38,624 nt of DNA, from positions 1 through 38,624 of the forward strand of contig NZ_VTKZ01000015.1 in the NCBI RefSeq assembly GCF_020514115.1. The letters are read 5' to 3'. Below, one piece after another: positions 8,168 through 17,915 of the stretch (position 1 is the stretch's first letter; the number at the start of each line of letters is the position of its first letter). The notes beneath the pieces are model-generated. The model was not told where the DNA came from. It made no database searches and saw only the letters and a program-made list of their open reading frames with translations. Made by a program: the position numbers and the translations under genes. This DNA is from Synechococcus sp. MU1642 (lineage in GTDB: Bacteria > Cyanobacteriota > Cyanobacteriia > PCC-6307 > Cyanobiaceae).

Positions 8168-9565
8168 TCAGGCGTCCGGAGCGGCCATGGCGCCGGGATT
8201 CACCTTCTGATCAAAGTCGGCTTCGCTGATGTAGCCGAGCTCCAAGGCCGCCTGCTTCAGCGTCAATCCCTGATGGTGGGCATGCTGAGCGATGGCACTG
8301 GCCTTCTCGTAACCGATGCTCGGGGTCAAGGCAGTGACCAGCATCAAGGAGCGATCCACGAACCGCTGAATCTGCTCCCGATCCGGCATTAAGCCCTCTA
8401 CCAGGTTCTGGCGGAAGCAGGTTATGGCGTCCTTGAGCATGCGGATCGACTGCAGCAGGTTGAAGCCGATCAAGGGCTTGTAGACATTCATCTGCAGATG
8501 GCCGCCTGCGCCGGCAGCTGCCACGGCGCCATCGAGTCCGATCACCTGGGTGCAGACCATGGCCATCGCTTCGCACTGGGTGGGATTGATCTTCCCAGGC
8601 ATGATCGAGCTGCCGGGTTCATTGGCGGGCAGCCGCAACTCCCCCAGACCCGCCCGCGGGCCACACCCAAGCAGACGCACGTCATTGGCGATGCGTAGCA
8701 GGGCCACCGCCAGCAGGCGCAGTTGGCCCATCGCATGGACGAGGCCGTCATGGCCGGCCATCACCGCGAAAAGGTTCTCAGCGGGACGGACCTTGACACC
8801 AGCGACCCGGCTCAGCTCTTCCGCTACGGCATGACGGAAGCCCGGCGGCGTGTTCAACCCCGTGCCCACTGCGGTGCCCCCCAGTGGAAGATCGCAGAGG
8901 CTGACGAGGCAAGCGTCCAGCCATGCCTGGGCTTGTTTGAGTTGATCTCGCCAAGCGGCGACCTCATCGCCAAGACGCAGCGGTACCGCATCTTGCAGAT
9001 GGGTGCGGCCAATCTTGACGATTGGCATCCAGGCTTGGGCTTTGGCATCCAAGGCCTGCACCAGGCCATCGAGCGCCGGCAGCAGCCCGTCCTTCAGGTG
9101 CTTGGCCGCGGCGACGTGGATGGCTGCGGGGAACACATCATTGGTGGATTGCGACCGATTGACGTGGTCATTCGGATGCACCGGCTGGTGGCTGCCGAGG
9201 GCTGTACCTGAGGCCTGAGACGAAAGATTGCTGATCACCTCGTTGATGTTCATGTTGGTCTGGGTCCCGCTTCCGGTCTGCCAGACCCGCAGCGGGAACT
9301 GATCGTTGTGCTGGCCAGCGGCAATGGCATCGGCTGCCGTGCAGATCAGCTCAACCTGTAGAGGGCTCAGAAGCGCATTTCGGCCGTTCACCGTGGCGCA
9401 GGAGCGTTTGATCCAGGCCAGGGCCTGGATGATTTCGAGAGGGATCCTCTCATCGCTGATCGCGAAGTTTTGGAGCGAGCGCTGGGTCTGGGCCCCCCAG
9501 AGCGCTTCGGACGCCACCTCAATGCCACCGAGACTGTCGGTTTCAATCCTGAACGGCAGCGTCAT
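8168..9565 (-). CDS. fumC: class II fumarate hydratase
   Basis: A 465-residue member of the fumarase/aspartase superfamily catalysing reversible hydration of fumarate to L-malate. Seen: ETDSLGGIEVASEALWGAQT near the N-terminus, the TGSGTQTNMNINEV and SxxSxNDVFP substrate loops, HLQDAVPLRLG with the active-site His, and the superfamily signature SSIMPGKINPTQCEA. The open frame extends 12 codons further up, but MTLPFRIETDSLG at 9565 matches the usual N-terminus. It lies downstream of the rhamnose operon with about 66 bp between, so it may be read from that transcript or from its own promoter. Class II is the oxygen-stable, iron-free type expected in an oxygenic phototroph. Confidence 0.95.
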   Translation of the reverse strand: MTLPFRIETDSLGGIEVASEALWGAQTQRSLQNFAISDERIPLEIIQALAWIKRSCATVNGRNALLSPLQVELICTAADAIAAGQHNDQFPLRVWQTGSGTQTNMNINEVISNLSSQASGTALGSHQPVHPNDHVNRSQSTNDVFPAAIHVAAAKHLKDGLLPALDGLVQALDAKAQAWMPIVKIGRTHLQDAVPLRLGDEVAAWRDQLKQAQAWLDACLVSLCDLPLGGTAVGTGLNTPPGFRHAVAEELSRVAGVKVRPAENLFAVMAGHDGLVHAMGQLRLLAVALLRIANDVRLLGCGPRAGLGELRLPANEPGSSIMPGKINPTQCEAMAMVCTQVIGLDGAVAAAGAGGHLQMNVYKPLIGFNLLQSIRMLKDAITCFRQNLVEGLMPDREQIQRFVDRSLMLVTALTPSIGYEKASAIAQHAHHQGLTLKQAALELGYISEADFDQKVNPGAMAAPDA

Positions 9566-9631
9566 CGGATCCTCGGCGCGATCAAGCGGTGCTTCGATCA
9601 TCCGTGATCACTGTCCTGGCGTCGATCCGCA

Positions 9632-10777
9632 TCAACGGTCTGGTGTTTTCCCTTGAGGCTTCACCTTTTCAATGCCCAATCTGCTGCCGTCGTAGCCCGC
9701 CCGCTCGCGCACCTTGTTGCACCATTCCTGATGAGACAGGTACCAGCGCACGGTCTCCGCCAAGCCCTGTTCCATATTGTGGCGAGGGCTCCAGCCCAGC
9801 TCGGAACTGATGCTGCTTGGGTCGATTGCGTAGCGGCGGTCGTGGCCAGGACGGTCGGTCACTGTCGTGATCAAGTCGGCGTGAGGAGCCGATGCAGGGC
9901 GGCTCTGATCCAACTGCTGGCAGATGGCGTGAACAACCTCTTTGTTGGTGCGCTCACCGTGGCCGCCAACGCAATAGCTGCGGCCCGACGCTCCGTTGCA
10001 GGCCGCCAGCAGTAATGCATCAACGTGGTCTTCCACGTACAACCAATCCCGCACATTCAGCCCATCTCCGTAGAGAGGAATCGACTCACCTCCAGCGGCC
10101 TTCAAGGTGACCACGGGGATGAGTTTTTCAGGGAACTGCCAGGGGCCGTAGTTGTTTGAGCAGTTGGTGAGCACCACAGGTAGCCCAAAGGTGTGGTGCC
10201 AGGCCTGAACGAGGTGATCACTGGCCGCCTTGCTGGCGGAGTAGGGGCTGCGGGGGTCATAGGGGGTTGTTTCTGAGAAGCGCCCCTCTGCGCCCAGGGA
10301 CCCAAAGACTTCGTCGGTGCTGATGTGGTGCATCCGGAAGGCATCCCGGCGTTCGCCGCTCAGGCCCTCGTAGTGGCGACGCACCGCCTGCAGGAGGTTG
10401 TAGGTGCCGTTGACGTTGCTCTCGATGAACACACCAGGGCCGGAGATGGATCGATCCACGTGGCTTTCCGCTGCCAGGTGCATCACCAGATCGGGGTCGG
10501 CCTCCTGCACCGCAGCCTCAACGGCTGTTGCATCGGTCAGATCCACCTTCTGAAGCCTGTGTCGATCGTTCGCCGCTTCGCCCAGCTCGCTCAGCACCTC
10601 CTCAATCGAGGACATGTCGCTGGCGTAGCCCATCTTGTCGAGATTGAAGACGGTGACTCTGGTCTCCCGTAGCAGCCTGCGCACGACAGCGCCGCCAATG
10701 AAGCCGGCACCTCCGGTGACTAGAACTCTGCGGCGAGCTCCCAGCAGGTCGGAGGCGGAAGGCATGGACGAAACCAT
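9632..10777 (-). CDS. rfbB: dTDP-glucose 4,6-dehydratase
   Basis: An extended short-chain dehydrogenase of 381 residues. The NAD-binding loop TGGAGFIGG is at 21-29, the catalytic TDE triad at 154-156, and the YxxxK pair is Y179 and K183 (YSASK). It converts dTDP-glucose to dTDP-4-keto-6-deoxyglucose, the second step toward dTDP-L-rhamnose. ATG at 10765 (MPSASDLLG) is an alternative start four codons in. It is the last of the four rhamnose genes (A-C-D-B) on the minus strand, 58 bp after rfbD. The product feeds surface polysaccharide, LPS O-chain or S-layer glycan. Confidence 0.95.
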   Translation of the reverse strand: MVSSMPSASDLLGARRRVLVTGGAGFIGGAVVRRLLRETRVTVFNLDKMGYASDMSSIEEVLSELGEAANDRHRLQKVDLTDATAVEAAVQEADPDLVMHLAAESHVDRSISGPGVFIESNVNGTYNLLQAVRRHYEGLSGERRDAFRMHHISTDEVFGSLGAEGRFSETTPYDPRSPYSASKAASDHLVQAWHHTFGLPVVLTNCSNNYGPWQFPEKLIPVVTLKAAGGESIPLYGDGLNVRDWLYVEDHVDALLLAACNGASGRSYCVGGHGERTNKEVVHAICQQLDQSRPASAPHADLITTVTDRPGHDRRYAIDPSSISSELGWSPRHNMEQGLAETVRWYLSHQEWCNKVRERAGYDGSRLGIEKVKPQGKTPDR

Positions 10778-10835
10778 TGGGGAGAGCGTGGGGTGGGGCG
10801 TTGTTTGGGGTTGGCGCTTTGAACTCAGTGGCTCT

Positions 10836-11720
10836 TCATGGCGTTTTGGCTTGCTGCAACACAGCTCTCAGCGCTTGCTGCCAGTGCTCGCCGTTGAGGT
10901 CCAGGGCTGCCCGGGTGGAGGTGCAGTCAAGAAGGGAATAGGCCGGCCGTTCTGCAGGCGTCGGGTAGTCCGCAGTTGTGATCGGTTGCACGGCTGCGGG
11001 CGTGTCGATGATCCCTAAGTCAGCACCGATTTGGCCAACCGCCACCGCCACGTCGTACCAGCTGGCGGCGCCGGCATCACTCCAGTGCATAACAGCTGGC
11101 AATTCGCGGTCACCAGCGATCTGAAGGGTTTGCCAACAGGCTTGAGCGAGGTTGAGGGTGCTGGTCGGACAGCCCACTTGATCGGCGACAACACCCAGTT
11201 GATCCCGTTCGTGGTGAAGGCGGAGCATGGTGAGGGCAAAGTTCTTGCCCACGGGCCCGATCACCCAGCTGGTGCGCAGGATCAGGCCCCGGCCTCCTGC
11301 TCCAAAAATCGTTTGGACCGCGGCTTCTCCAGCAGCTTTGCTGGCGCCGTAAACACCGAGAGGGTCGCGGGTCTGCTCGGGTTGATACGGAGTGCCCTGG
11401 GTTCCGTTAAAGACGAAGTCGGTGCTGATCTGGAGCAGGCGTCCTCCTTGTTGATCAAGAGCACGGGCAAAGGCTTCCGGTGCCCCGGCATTCACGGCGT
11501 GGGCCAGCTCGGGCTCCGACTCGGCCTTGTCCACCGCTGTGTAAGCACCGGCGTTGAGCACCCAGTCGGGTTGGTGCTGTTCCACGGCGCCGCTGCAGGC
11601 TGCAGAGTCAGCCAGGTCAAGCTGCTGACGGCTAGTGGCCACCAGCTCGATTCCCTCAGGGGCGGAAGCGATCAGAGCCTGGCCCAGCTGACCGCCAGCT
11701 CCGGTGAGCAGCACCTTCAC
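10836..11720 (-). CDS. rfbD: dTDP-4-dehydrorhamnose reductase
   Basis: Opens [17 protein letters not shown], a Rossmann GxxGxxG, and holds the YGASKAAGE catalytic Tyr/Lys motif in the middle, giving 294 residues, normal for RmlD. It reduces dTDP-4-keto-L-rhamnose with NADPH, the last step to dTDP-L-rhamnose. Its ATG overlaps the rfbC stop by four bases, indicating coupled translation. The order rfbA-rfbC-rfbD-rfbB on one strand means the whole pathway from glucose-1-phosphate is made from one transcript. Confidence 0.95.
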   Translation of the reverse strand: MKVLLTGAGGQLGQALIASAPEGIELVATSRQQLDLADSAACSGAVEQHQPDWVLNAGAYTAVDKAESEPELAHAVNAGAPEAFARALDQQGGRLLQISTDFVFNGTQGTPYQPEQTRDPLGVYGASKAAGEAAVQTIFGAGGRGLILRTSWVIGPVGKNFALTMLRLHHERDQLGVVADQVGCPTSTLNLAQACWQTLQIAGDRELPAVMHWSDAGAASWYDVAVAVGQIGADLGIIDTPAAVQPITTADYPTPAERPAYSLLDCTSTRAALDLNGEHWQQALRAVLQQAKTP

Positions 11721-12307
11721 GGGAAAACGTCTCCAGCCACCTCAGCGGCTTTGAACCCTGCTGCTTGGACATCTTTGCCCGAGAGGCTCACCTCGGCGCC
11801 CTGCAGCCGATCGATCGGCCAGGCAATGGCCAGATCTGGATCATTCCAGACGATGGCCCGTTCACAGGATTTGTTCCAGAACCCTCGCGCCTTGTATTGC
11901 ACCTCCGCAACATCGCTGAGGGTGAGGAAGCCGTGGGCGAAGCCCTCAGGAATCCAAAGCTGGCATTTGTTCTCGGCACTCAGTTCGGTGCCTACCCAGG
12001 CGCCAAAGGTTGGTGAGTTGCGTCGGATGTCGACGGCGACGTCGTAAACCGCTCCGACCGTGGCATGCACCAGCTTGGCCTGGGGTTCCGGTGCTAGCTG
12101 GTAGTGGAGTCCCCGCAGCACGCCTTGGATCGAGCGGGAGTGGTTGTCTTGCGAGAACAGCACCGATTCGCCGACGGCTTCATCGAATTTGCGTTGGTTC
12201 CAGCTTTCGTAAAACCAGCCACGGTCATCGCCGTGGGCCTGGTGCGTTATCAGCAGGGGACCCTGAATCACCGCGCCGGACGGTGTGTTGAGTTGTTCAA
12301 GCTGCAT
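11717..12307 (-). CDS. rfbC: dTDP-4-dehydrorhamnose 3,5-epimerase
   Basis: A cupin-fold epimerase of 196 residues. Conserved marks are [11 protein letters not shown] near the N-terminus, RGLHYQ with the catalytic His region, the internal [18 protein letters not shown] strand pair, and [13 protein letters not shown]. It inverts C3 and C5 of the 4-keto sugar, step three of dTDP-L-rhamnose synthesis. Its start overlaps the end of rfbA by 11 bases and its end overlaps rfbD by four, so the three genes are tightly coupled. Confidence 0.95.
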   Translation of the reverse strand: MQLEQLNTPSGAVIQGPLLITHQAHGDDRGWFYESWNQRKFDEAVGESVLFSQDNHSRSIQGVLRGLHYQLAPEPQAKLVHATVGAVYDVAVDIRRNSPTFGAWVGTELSAENKCQLWIPEGFAHGFLTLSDVAEVQYKARGFWNKSCERAIVWNDPDLAIAWPIDRLQGAEVSLSGKDVQAAGFKAAEVAGDVFP

Positions 12308-13235
12308 GGCTCACCGCCAGGCTGGATTGCAGGGCCGCGTGATCGCTCACGCTCTCCTCGAGCATTTGCAGGAGATAGGAGCCGTAGCCACTCTTCTTGA
12401 GGGGCTGCGCCAGCTGACTCAGCTGTTCTGCTGTGATCCAGCCCTGGCGCCAGGCCACCTCCTCTGGGCAGCCTACCTTCAGCCCCTGGCGATGTTCGAG
12501 CGTGCGGATGTAGCTGCCGGCATCGTTGAGGGAATCGCAGGTGCCGGTATCGAGCCAGGCCATTCCACGACCCATCAATTCCACCCGCAGCACCCCTTCA
12601 TCCAGATACATCTGATTGAGATCGGTGATCTCCAGCTCGCCACGCGCTGAAGGCTTCACCTTGCTGGCCCGTTCCACGACGCTGTCGTCGTAGAAATACA
12701 ACCCCGTAACGGCGTAGCGGCTCTTGGGTTTCTGAGGTTTTTCCTCCAGGCTCAGCACGCGGCCATCAGCATCGAATTCGGCCACGCCATAACGCTCGGG
12801 ATCACTGACGGGGTAGGCAAACACCGTCGCCCCTTGGGCTTGCGCGTTGCTGTTCACCAGCTGGGGCACTAGATCATGCCCATGGAAGAGGTTGTCTCCC
12901 AGCACCAGCGCGGCGGGGTGGCCCGCCAAGAAGTCGGCGCCAATCAGAAACGCCTGGGCCAAACCGTCCGGGCTCGGTTGCACGGCGTACTCGATCGTCA
13001 TGCCCCAGCTGCTGCCATCGCCGAGCAAGCGCTGGAAGGACTCCCGGTCGTGAGGGGTCGTGATGATCAGCACCTCACTGATCCCGGCCAGCATCAGGGT
13101 GCTGAGCGGGTAATAAATCATCGGCTTGTCGTAAACAGGCAGCAGCTGTTTGCTGACGGCCTGGGTGATCGGATGCAGCCGTGTGCCGCTCCCGCCAGCC
13201 AGGATGATTCCCCGTCGCTTGGATGCGGTGCTCAT
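12297..13235 (-). CDS. rfbA: glucose-1-phosphate thymidylyltransferase
   Basis: Nucleotidyltransferase with the signature [20 protein letters not shown] and [20 protein letters not shown] close to the N-terminus, DNLFHGHDL in the middle and EVAWRQGWI near the end. It joins dTTP and glucose-1-phosphate to make dTDP-glucose and is the entry and feedback point of rhamnose synthesis. The open frame goes up to 13313, but RmlA proteins usually begin a few residues before the glycine-rich loop; MSTASKRRG at 13235 gives 312 residues. ATG at 13253 is the alternative. It is the first gene of the four-gene rhamnose operon. Confidence 0.94.
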   Translation of the reverse strand: MSTASKRRGIILAGGSGTRLHPITQAVSKQLLPVYDKPMIYYPLSTLMLAGISEVLIITTPHDRESFQRLLGDGSSWGMTIEYAVQPSPDGLAQAFLIGADFLAGHPAALVLGDNLFHGHDLVPQLVNSNAQAQGATVFAYPVSDPERYGVAEFDADGRVLSLEEKPQKPKSRYAVTGLYFYDDSVVERASKVKPSARGELEITDLNQMYLDEGVLRVELMGRGMAWLDTGTCDSLNDAGSYIRTLEHRQGLKVGCPEEVAWRQGWITAEQLSQLAQPLKKSGYGSYLLQMLEESVSDHAALQSSLAVSHAA

Positions 13236-13357
13236 CGGCTGGCTCACCGGCATGAAGTCGGCGTCATTACAGCATGAGACCCCTTGCGACCACTTCATTT
13301 GAGCCGATAGCAAAGCCGTCTTAACAGATCACTCCTCTGTGGAGTGGTCTGCACTTG

Positions 13358-14362
13358 TTATGCGGCGGACGCGGCAAGGGCGTCGATTTGCTGAGTTAGC
13401 AGCTCCCTGGCCTGAGCGGGTGTGGGGGCTCGCATCAGCTCATGACGCAGGCGCGACGACCCAGGGAAGCCCGTGCAGGTCCAGCTCATGTGTTTTCGGG
13501 CGATCAGCAGCCCATGTTCGCCGCGATCCTTCACCAGACCGTCAAGTTGATCGCGGGCCAGCGCAAGTCGTGCTGAAGGGTTGGGCGTGGAGGGGATCGC
13601 ACGACCGGCCAATGCGGCGTCGATCTGTCCCACCAGCCAAGGGGCTCCCATGGTGCCTCGGCCCACCATCACGCCTGCTGCACCAGTCTGATTCAGGCAG
13701 CGCAGGGCATCGTCGGGGGTGTGGATGTCGCCGTTCGCGATTAGGGGGATCCTGAGAGCTTCTCGGACTCTGGTGATCGCGGTCCAGTCCGCAGCGCCCT
13801 TGAAGCCCTGCTCGCGGGTGCGTCCATGCAGCGTGAGCAGTTGTGCCCCTGCTTGTTCCAGCTGTTGGCACCAGTGCACGGGATCCGCATCACTCCCACA
13901 CCATCCCAGACGTGTCTTCACAGTGACTGGCACTGCCACAGCAGATGCCACGGCTTCCATGATCTGAACCGCCAGCTCGGGATCACGGATTAACCCGGAA
14001 CCGCCCCCTTTGCGGGCAATCTTCCGCACAGGGCAGCCCATGTTGATGTCGATTAGAAAGGCACCACTGGCTTCAGCCCGTCGTGCCGCATCGGCCATGG
14101 CCTGGGGGCGATGGTCGAAGAGTTGGACGCCGATGGGGCCGGATTCCTCGTTGAGCGACTCCACTTTGCTGAGACCATGCCCCATCTCGAGGCTGGTGGC
14201 ATTCACCATTTCGGTGAATAGCAAGGCATCAGGCGCCCAACGTCGAACCAGGCCGCGAAACACCCGATCGCTTACCCCTGCCAGCGGTGATTGCAACACG
14301 CGGCAGCGCAGCTGACGCGCGGTTCCGTTGCCGGGAAGCTGCAGTGGGGATAAAGCAATCAT
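13358..14362 (-). CDS. dus: tRNA-dihydrouridine synthase (DusB-type)
   Basis: A 334-residue FMN TIM-barrel enzyme reducing uridines in the tRNA D-loop. Visible marks: LQSPLAGVSDRVFRGLVRRW at the N-terminus, FTEMVNA, the catalytic-Cys segment INMGCPVRKIARKGGGSGLI, TVKTRLGW, LHGRTREQGFKG and IPLIANGDIHTPDDA, ending with the helical tRNA-binding domain. The open frame runs 150 codons further upstream, but that part is antisense to the DUF1823 gene; ATG at 14362 (MIALSPLQLPG) is the natural start. It is divergent from the DUF1823 gene with almost no spacer. It lies 44 bp from the open-frame limit of rfbA, and the two have separate functions. Confidence 0.9.
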   Translation of the reverse strand: MIALSPLQLPGNGTARQLRCRVLQSPLAGVSDRVFRGLVRRWAPDALLFTEMVNATSLEMGHGLSKVESLNEESGPIGVQLFDHRPQAMADAARRAEASGAFLIDINMGCPVRKIARKGGGSGLIRDPELAVQIMEAVASAVAVPVTVKTRLGWCGSDADPVHWCQQLEQAGAQLLTLHGRTREQGFKGAADWTAITRVREALRIPLIANGDIHTPDDALRCLNQTGAAGVMVGRGTMGAPWLVGQIDAALAGRAIPSTPNPSARLALARDQLDGLVKDRGEHGLLIARKHMSWTCTGFPGSSRLRHELMRAPTPAQARELLTQQIDALAASAA

Positions 14363-14368
14363 GGGTCT

Positions 14369-14836
14369 ATGCTGCACAACGCAATCGACATGACCTGGCC
14401 GCTCAGTCGTTCGTTGCTGTTGCAGATCCTCGAGGACCGCTGCAGCGATCGCTTTGTCTGCGAAAGGATCTGGGAACGTTTGGGCTATCGGCCTGCTGAA
14501 CCGCAGTGGTGCGCCGGCCCCGATACACCCTCTGAGTGGGCCGAAGCCTTCCCCCAGGCTCCCGAGTTGATTGCTGAGCGACCCGCGTCGGTTCGTCTGA
14601 CCCGCTCGGTTCCCAAAGAACACAAGCAACTGCTCAAGCAACAGCTCAACTTCGCGGGTTACCGGATCGGTGAGTTGTATCCCCGCCGCACCCGGCGAGC
14701 CACGGCGGTGAACTGGTTGCTGGCCTGGCTGGCAGGACTGGGAGAACCCCTGCCGGAGCAGGGGCCCTTGGGCCCGGAGCTTCCACCTCCTGCCGATCCG
14801 GTGAAGGGGCATCCCGGTGATCTTCCGGTGGGCTGA
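14369..14836 (+). CDS. DUF1823 family protein
   Basis: A 155-residue soluble protein matching my memory of DUF1823, a short family found in cyanobacteria and plastid-bearing plants with no known activity. Seen: LLLQILEDRCSDRFVCERIW, ERLGYRPAEPQW and a basic centre VPKEHKQLLKQQLNFAGYRI, then ELYPRRTRRATAVNWLL. The Pro/Gly-rich C-terminus looks disordered. The first ATG is six bases from the divergent dus start; MTWPLS at 14390 would leave more room for a promoter and may be the true start. The 3' end lies one base from the convergent L,D-transpeptidase remnant. The assignment is to a family, not a function. Confidence 0.7.
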   Translation: MLHNAIDMTWPLSRSLLLQILEDRCSDRFVCERIWERLGYRPAEPQWCAGPDTPSEWAEAFPQAPELIAERPASVRLTRSVPKEHKQLLKQQLNFAGYRIGELYPRRTRRATAVNWLLAWLAGLGEPLPEQGPLGPELPPPADPVKGHPGDLPVG

Positions 14837-14837
14837 C

Positions 14838-15220
14838 TCAGGCCCGAATCGTGATGGGTGTGCCTTTCGGGGTGTTGTGGAACAACCAACGGGCGTGGTT
14901 CATCGGCATGCGTACATAGCCATGGTTGCGGGGCACGCCGAAGGGTTGCCCTGCGTTCTCCTGCGAGGGGGCGGCGTGCTGGCAGATGGCCTCGTTCGCA
15001 CTGACGCACATCGTGAACGGCACCCCTGAAACGGTGTAGGTGCGTCCATACATCGTTGTGGAGCGGTACTTCGTTAGACCTTGCTGTCGAAGATCGGTGT
15101 TGGCGTTGAGGCCTTGCCGGTGCTGATCGGAATCACACGGACAACTGCCTGGTCGCTGTTGTAAACGGTCAGGCGTTGGTCGGGAAGGTCGACCACAAAA
15201 CTGGCGACGAGCTCGAGCAT
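14838..15220 (-). pseudogene. L,D-transpeptidase (YkuD) remnant: frameshift plus lost catalytic cysteine
   Basis: The N-terminal half reads MLELVASFVVDLPDQRLTVY and on to STGKASTPTPIFDSKV, then a stop. One base out of frame it continues TKYRSTTMYGRTYTVSGVPF and ends WLFHNTPKGTPITIRA. Joined, this is a normal YkuD domain of about 127 residues, the enzyme that makes 3-3 crosslinks in peptidoglycan. The break is near 15076, where one base is missing. The active-site motif usually SHGC(V/I)R(M/L) reads NHGYVRM here: the nucleophile Cys is Tyr, a one-base change (TGT to TAT). Two independent inactivating changes argue for real decay rather than a sequencing slip. A GTG 15 bases upstream could also start it. 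Confidence 0.7.
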
Positions 15221-15350
15221 GGCGAGGGACCACACTGAACCTGCCCTAGCCGTCTCAATTGAGTTTTATTTGTCTTGCTCTGAAAGAATTTTGGGTCTGA
15301 AGTGGGTTTATGGCTTCTCTGTAGGGTGAAAGATTGTCCTGAGCAAACCC

Positions 15351-16718
15351 TTGGCGCGTCCAGTCGTCGCAATCATCGGACGCCCCAATGTCGGTAAGTC
15401 GACCTTGGTGAACCGGTTGTGCCGCAGCCGCGAAGCCATCGTTCACGATCAGCCTGGTGTGACGCGTGATCGCACCTACCAGGATGGTTATTGGGGCGAT
15501 CGCGAATTCAAGGTCGTTGACACCGGTGGGCTGGTGTTCGACGACGACAGTGAGTTCCTGCCGGAGATCCGGGAGCAGGCGGCTCTTGCGCTCGAGGAAG
15601 CCAGTGTGGCTCTGGTGATCGTGGATGGTCAGCAGGGGCTAACGGCCGCTGACGAATCCATCGCTGAATTTCTGCGCAGTCACCGCTGTCCCAAGCTTCT
15701 GGCGGTGAACAAGTGCGAGTCGCCGGAACAAGGCCTGGCGATGGCTGGCGAATTCTGGGGTCTGGGCCTGGGTGAACCCCATCCGATCTCGGCCATCCAC
15801 GGAGCCGGCACCGGAGAATTGCTGGATCAGGTGCTCACCTTTTTGCCTCCGAAGGATCAGGAGGGTGATGAGGAGGAGCCGATTCAGATGGCCATCATCG
15901 GCCGGCCAAATGTTGGGAAATCAAGTCTTCTGAATGCCATCTGCGGTGAGCAGCGGGCGATTGTCAGCCCGATCCGAGGCACCACTCGCGACACGATTGA
16001 CACCAGCATTACTCGTGAGAATCGTCCTTGGCGCCTGGTGGACACGGCGGGCATCCGCAGGCGTCGCAGCGTCAACTATGGCCCGGAATTCTTTGGCATC
16101 AACCGCAGTTTCAAGGCCATTGAACGCAGTGATGTCTGTGTTCTAGTAATCGATGCCCTCGATGGGGTGACCGAGCAGGATCAGCGCCTGGCAGGCCGCA
16201 TTGAAGAGGACGGCCGTGCCTGCGTGGTGGTCGTTAACAAATGGGACGCCGTGGAAAAAGACAGCCACACCATGACGGCGATGGAAAAGGAGCTGCGCTC
16301 CAAGCTCTATTTCCTTGATTGGGCCCCGATGCTGTTCACCTCGGCGCTCACGGGCCAGCGGGTGGAGAGCATCTTTGCTTTGGCCGCCTTGGCCGTTGAG
16401 CAGCACCGCCGCCGCGTTACGACGTCCGTTGTGAACGAGGTGCTGAAGGAAGCGCTGAGTTGGCGCAGTCCCCCCACCACCCGTGGTGGCCGCCAAGGAA
16501 AGCTGTACTACGGCACCCAGGTGGCAAGTCGGCCCCCCAGCTTCACTCTGTTTGTCAACGACCCCAAATTGTTCGGAGAGACCTATCGGCGCTATGTCGA
16601 GCGCCAGATCCGCGAGGGTCTCGGCTTTGATGGCAGCCCGCTGCGCCTGTTCTGGCGAGGCAAGCAGCAGCGTGATGCCGAGCGCGACCTCGCCCGTCAG
16701 CAGAGTCGCAAAGGCTGA
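15351..16718 (+). CDS. der: ribosome-biogenesis GTPase Der
   Basis: A 455-residue protein with two tandem Ras-like GTPase domains: P-loops GRPNVGKST at 10-18 and GRPNVGKSS at 184-192, each followed by a DTGG or DTAG G3 motif and NKCE or NKWD G4 motifs. A C-terminal KH-like domain (about 360-440) contains [16 protein letters not shown]. Der acts in late 50S subunit assembly and is essential in most bacteria. The start is a TTG, giving [10 protein letters not shown]; no ATG fits. The stop lies three bases before the ecfT gene, so the two probably share an mRNA. Confidence 0.96.
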   Translation: MARPVVAIIGRPNVGKSTLVNRLCRSREAIVHDQPGVTRDRTYQDGYWGDREFKVVDTGGLVFDDDSEFLPEIREQAALALEEASVALVIVDGQQGLTAADESIAEFLRSHRCPKLLAVNKCESPEQGLAMAGEFWGLGLGEPHPISAIHGAGTGELLDQVLTFLPPKDQEGDEEEPIQMAIIGRPNVGKSSLLNAICGEQRAIVSPIRGTTRDTIDTSITRENRPWRLVDTAGIRRRRSVNYGPEFFGINRSFKAIERSDVCVLVIDALDGVTEQDQRLAGRIEEDGRACVVVVNKWDAVEKDSHTMTAMEKELRSKLYFLDWAPMLFTSALTGQRVESIFALAALAVEQHRRRVTTSVVNEVLKEALSWRSPPTTRGGRQGKLYYGTQVASRPPSFTLFVNDPKLFGETYRRYVERQIREGLGFDGSPLRLFWRGKQQRDAERDLARQQSRKG

Positions 16719-16721
16719 GCC

Positions 16722-17630
16722 ATGGACTGGTTGCGCCAGGTCCCCATAGGGCAATACGTCGATGGCTCCACCGGTTGGCTTCGGCGCTTGGACCCGCGGC
16801 TGAAGCTGGCCTGGTCCCTTGTGTTTCTGCTCACGCCAGTACTGGCAGGACCTCTCTGGCGCGTTGGCCTGGTAGTGGCTCTGGTGCTAATCACCCTCGG
16901 CAGTGGTCTGGCCCGCTCGCTGTGGTGGCGGTCTGTTCTGTTGTTGACGGCCTTGGCATTTGTGGTGGGCCTGTTGTCGATGTTGTTGCCTGCTGTGGAT
17001 CCCCCTGCGGCCTTTCCTCTGCGCAATCCGGCCGAGCTCCCGGGGCTCGAGACGGAAGGCCCCGCCTGGGACCTTCTGCGTCTCGGTCCCCTGCAGTTGG
17101 GTGGGCTCCAGCTGGGCCCTTTGGTGGTGGATCGGGCCTCGGCGGTGCTGGGGCTGCGAACGTCGACCTTGATCTTTTCCGTGATTCACAGCGTCAATCT
17201 GATGCTGATCACGACCCCTCCAGAGGATCTGGTCTGGGCCCTCAGTTGGTGCCTGGCTCCGTTGAAGTGGTTGGGGTGTCCGGTGGAGCGGCTGGGGTTT
17301 CAACTGCTGCTGGCGCTTCGTTTTCTGCCTCTGGTTCAGGAGGAGCTCCAGAATCTGCTCCGCTCCCTCGCCAGCCGTGCCGTCAACCTGCGCCAGTTGG
17401 GGTTCAAGGCCGGTTTCGGTTTGGTGCTGGCCGTCGGAGAGCGGCTGCTCGCCAACATCCTTCTGAGGGCTGAGCAGGGAGCTGATGCTCTAGTCGCCCG
17501 TGGTGGTCGAATTCTTGGCCCTTCGTACTTCCGTATGCCTCCCGATCGGCCTGCTCCCTTGCTGAATGGCCTGGCGATGATCGCTCTGGTGTTGGTGATC
17601 GGGCTTCGGGGTCAGTACGGTGGTCTATGA
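16722..17630 (+). CDS. ecfT: energy-coupling factor transporter T component (EcfT/CbiQ family)
   Basis: A 302-residue integral membrane protein with the EcfT layout: an N-terminal amphipathic segment (LDPRLKLAWSLVFLL), several helices, then the coupling region with the LLLALRFLPLVQEEL helix and NLLRSLASRAVN, which dock on the ATPases. EcfT links two ABC ATPases to a vitamin-binding S protein to import vitamins or metals. The ATPase and S genes are not adjacent, as is usual for group II ECF systems. It follows der by three bases and precedes pipX by 14, a conserved cyanobacterial neighbourhood. The substrate cannot be inferred. Confidence 0.85.
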   Translation: MDWLRQVPIGQYVDGSTGWLRRLDPRLKLAWSLVFLLTPVLAGPLWRVGLVVALVLITLGSGLARSLWWRSVLLLTALAFVVGLLSMLLPAVDPPAAFPLRNPAELPGLETEGPAWDLLRLGPLQLGGLQLGPLVVDRASAVLGLRTSTLIFSVIHSVNLMLITTPPEDLVWALSWCLAPLKWLGCPVERLGFQLLLALRFLPLVQEELQNLLRSLASRAVNLRQLGFKAGFGLVLAVGERLLANILLRAEQGADALVARGGRILGPSYFRMPPDRPAPLLNGLAMIALVLVIGLRGQYGGL

Positions 17631-17644
17631 CTATCGATTAGGGC

Positions 17645-17911
17645 ATGGCGTCCGAGCGATATCTGAATCACCCCACCTTCGGGATGCTCTATCGGGTGGC
17701 TCCGGCTGGAGAAGGTCGTGACGTCTACGCCACGCTGTACGCCCAGCGCATGTTCTTCCTGGTGACGCTCCAGCCCCGTGGCGCCCAATTCGAGGTGATT
17801 CCCTACGGAGACGCGCGTCACCACGCTGAGGTGCACCTGGGCCGCTGCAGGCGGAATGGGGCAGAGGATCTGGACTCCTGGACTCAGCTGTTCGATCAGA
17901 CGTTCATCTGA
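17645..17911 (+). CDS. pipX: PipX, NtcA co-activator and PII partner
   Basis: An 88-residue protein opening MASERYLNHPTFGMLYRV with LYAQRMFFLVT downstream, the Tudor-like N-domain known for PipX. It is normal in length (about 89). PipX binds either the nitrogen regulator NtcA, raising transcription when 2-oxoglutarate is high, or the signal protein PII when nitrogen is plentiful. The C-terminal pair of helices ends DSWTQLFDQTFI. It is followed after four bases by pipY; the two form the known bicistron. It is found only in cyanobacteria, so it is a strong taxonomic marker. Confidence 0.93.
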   Translation: MASERYLNHPTFGMLYRVAPAGEGRDVYATLYAQRMFFLVTLQPRGAQFEVIPYGDARHHAEVHLGRCRRNGAEDLDSWTQLFDQTFI

Positions 17912-17915
17912 ACCC

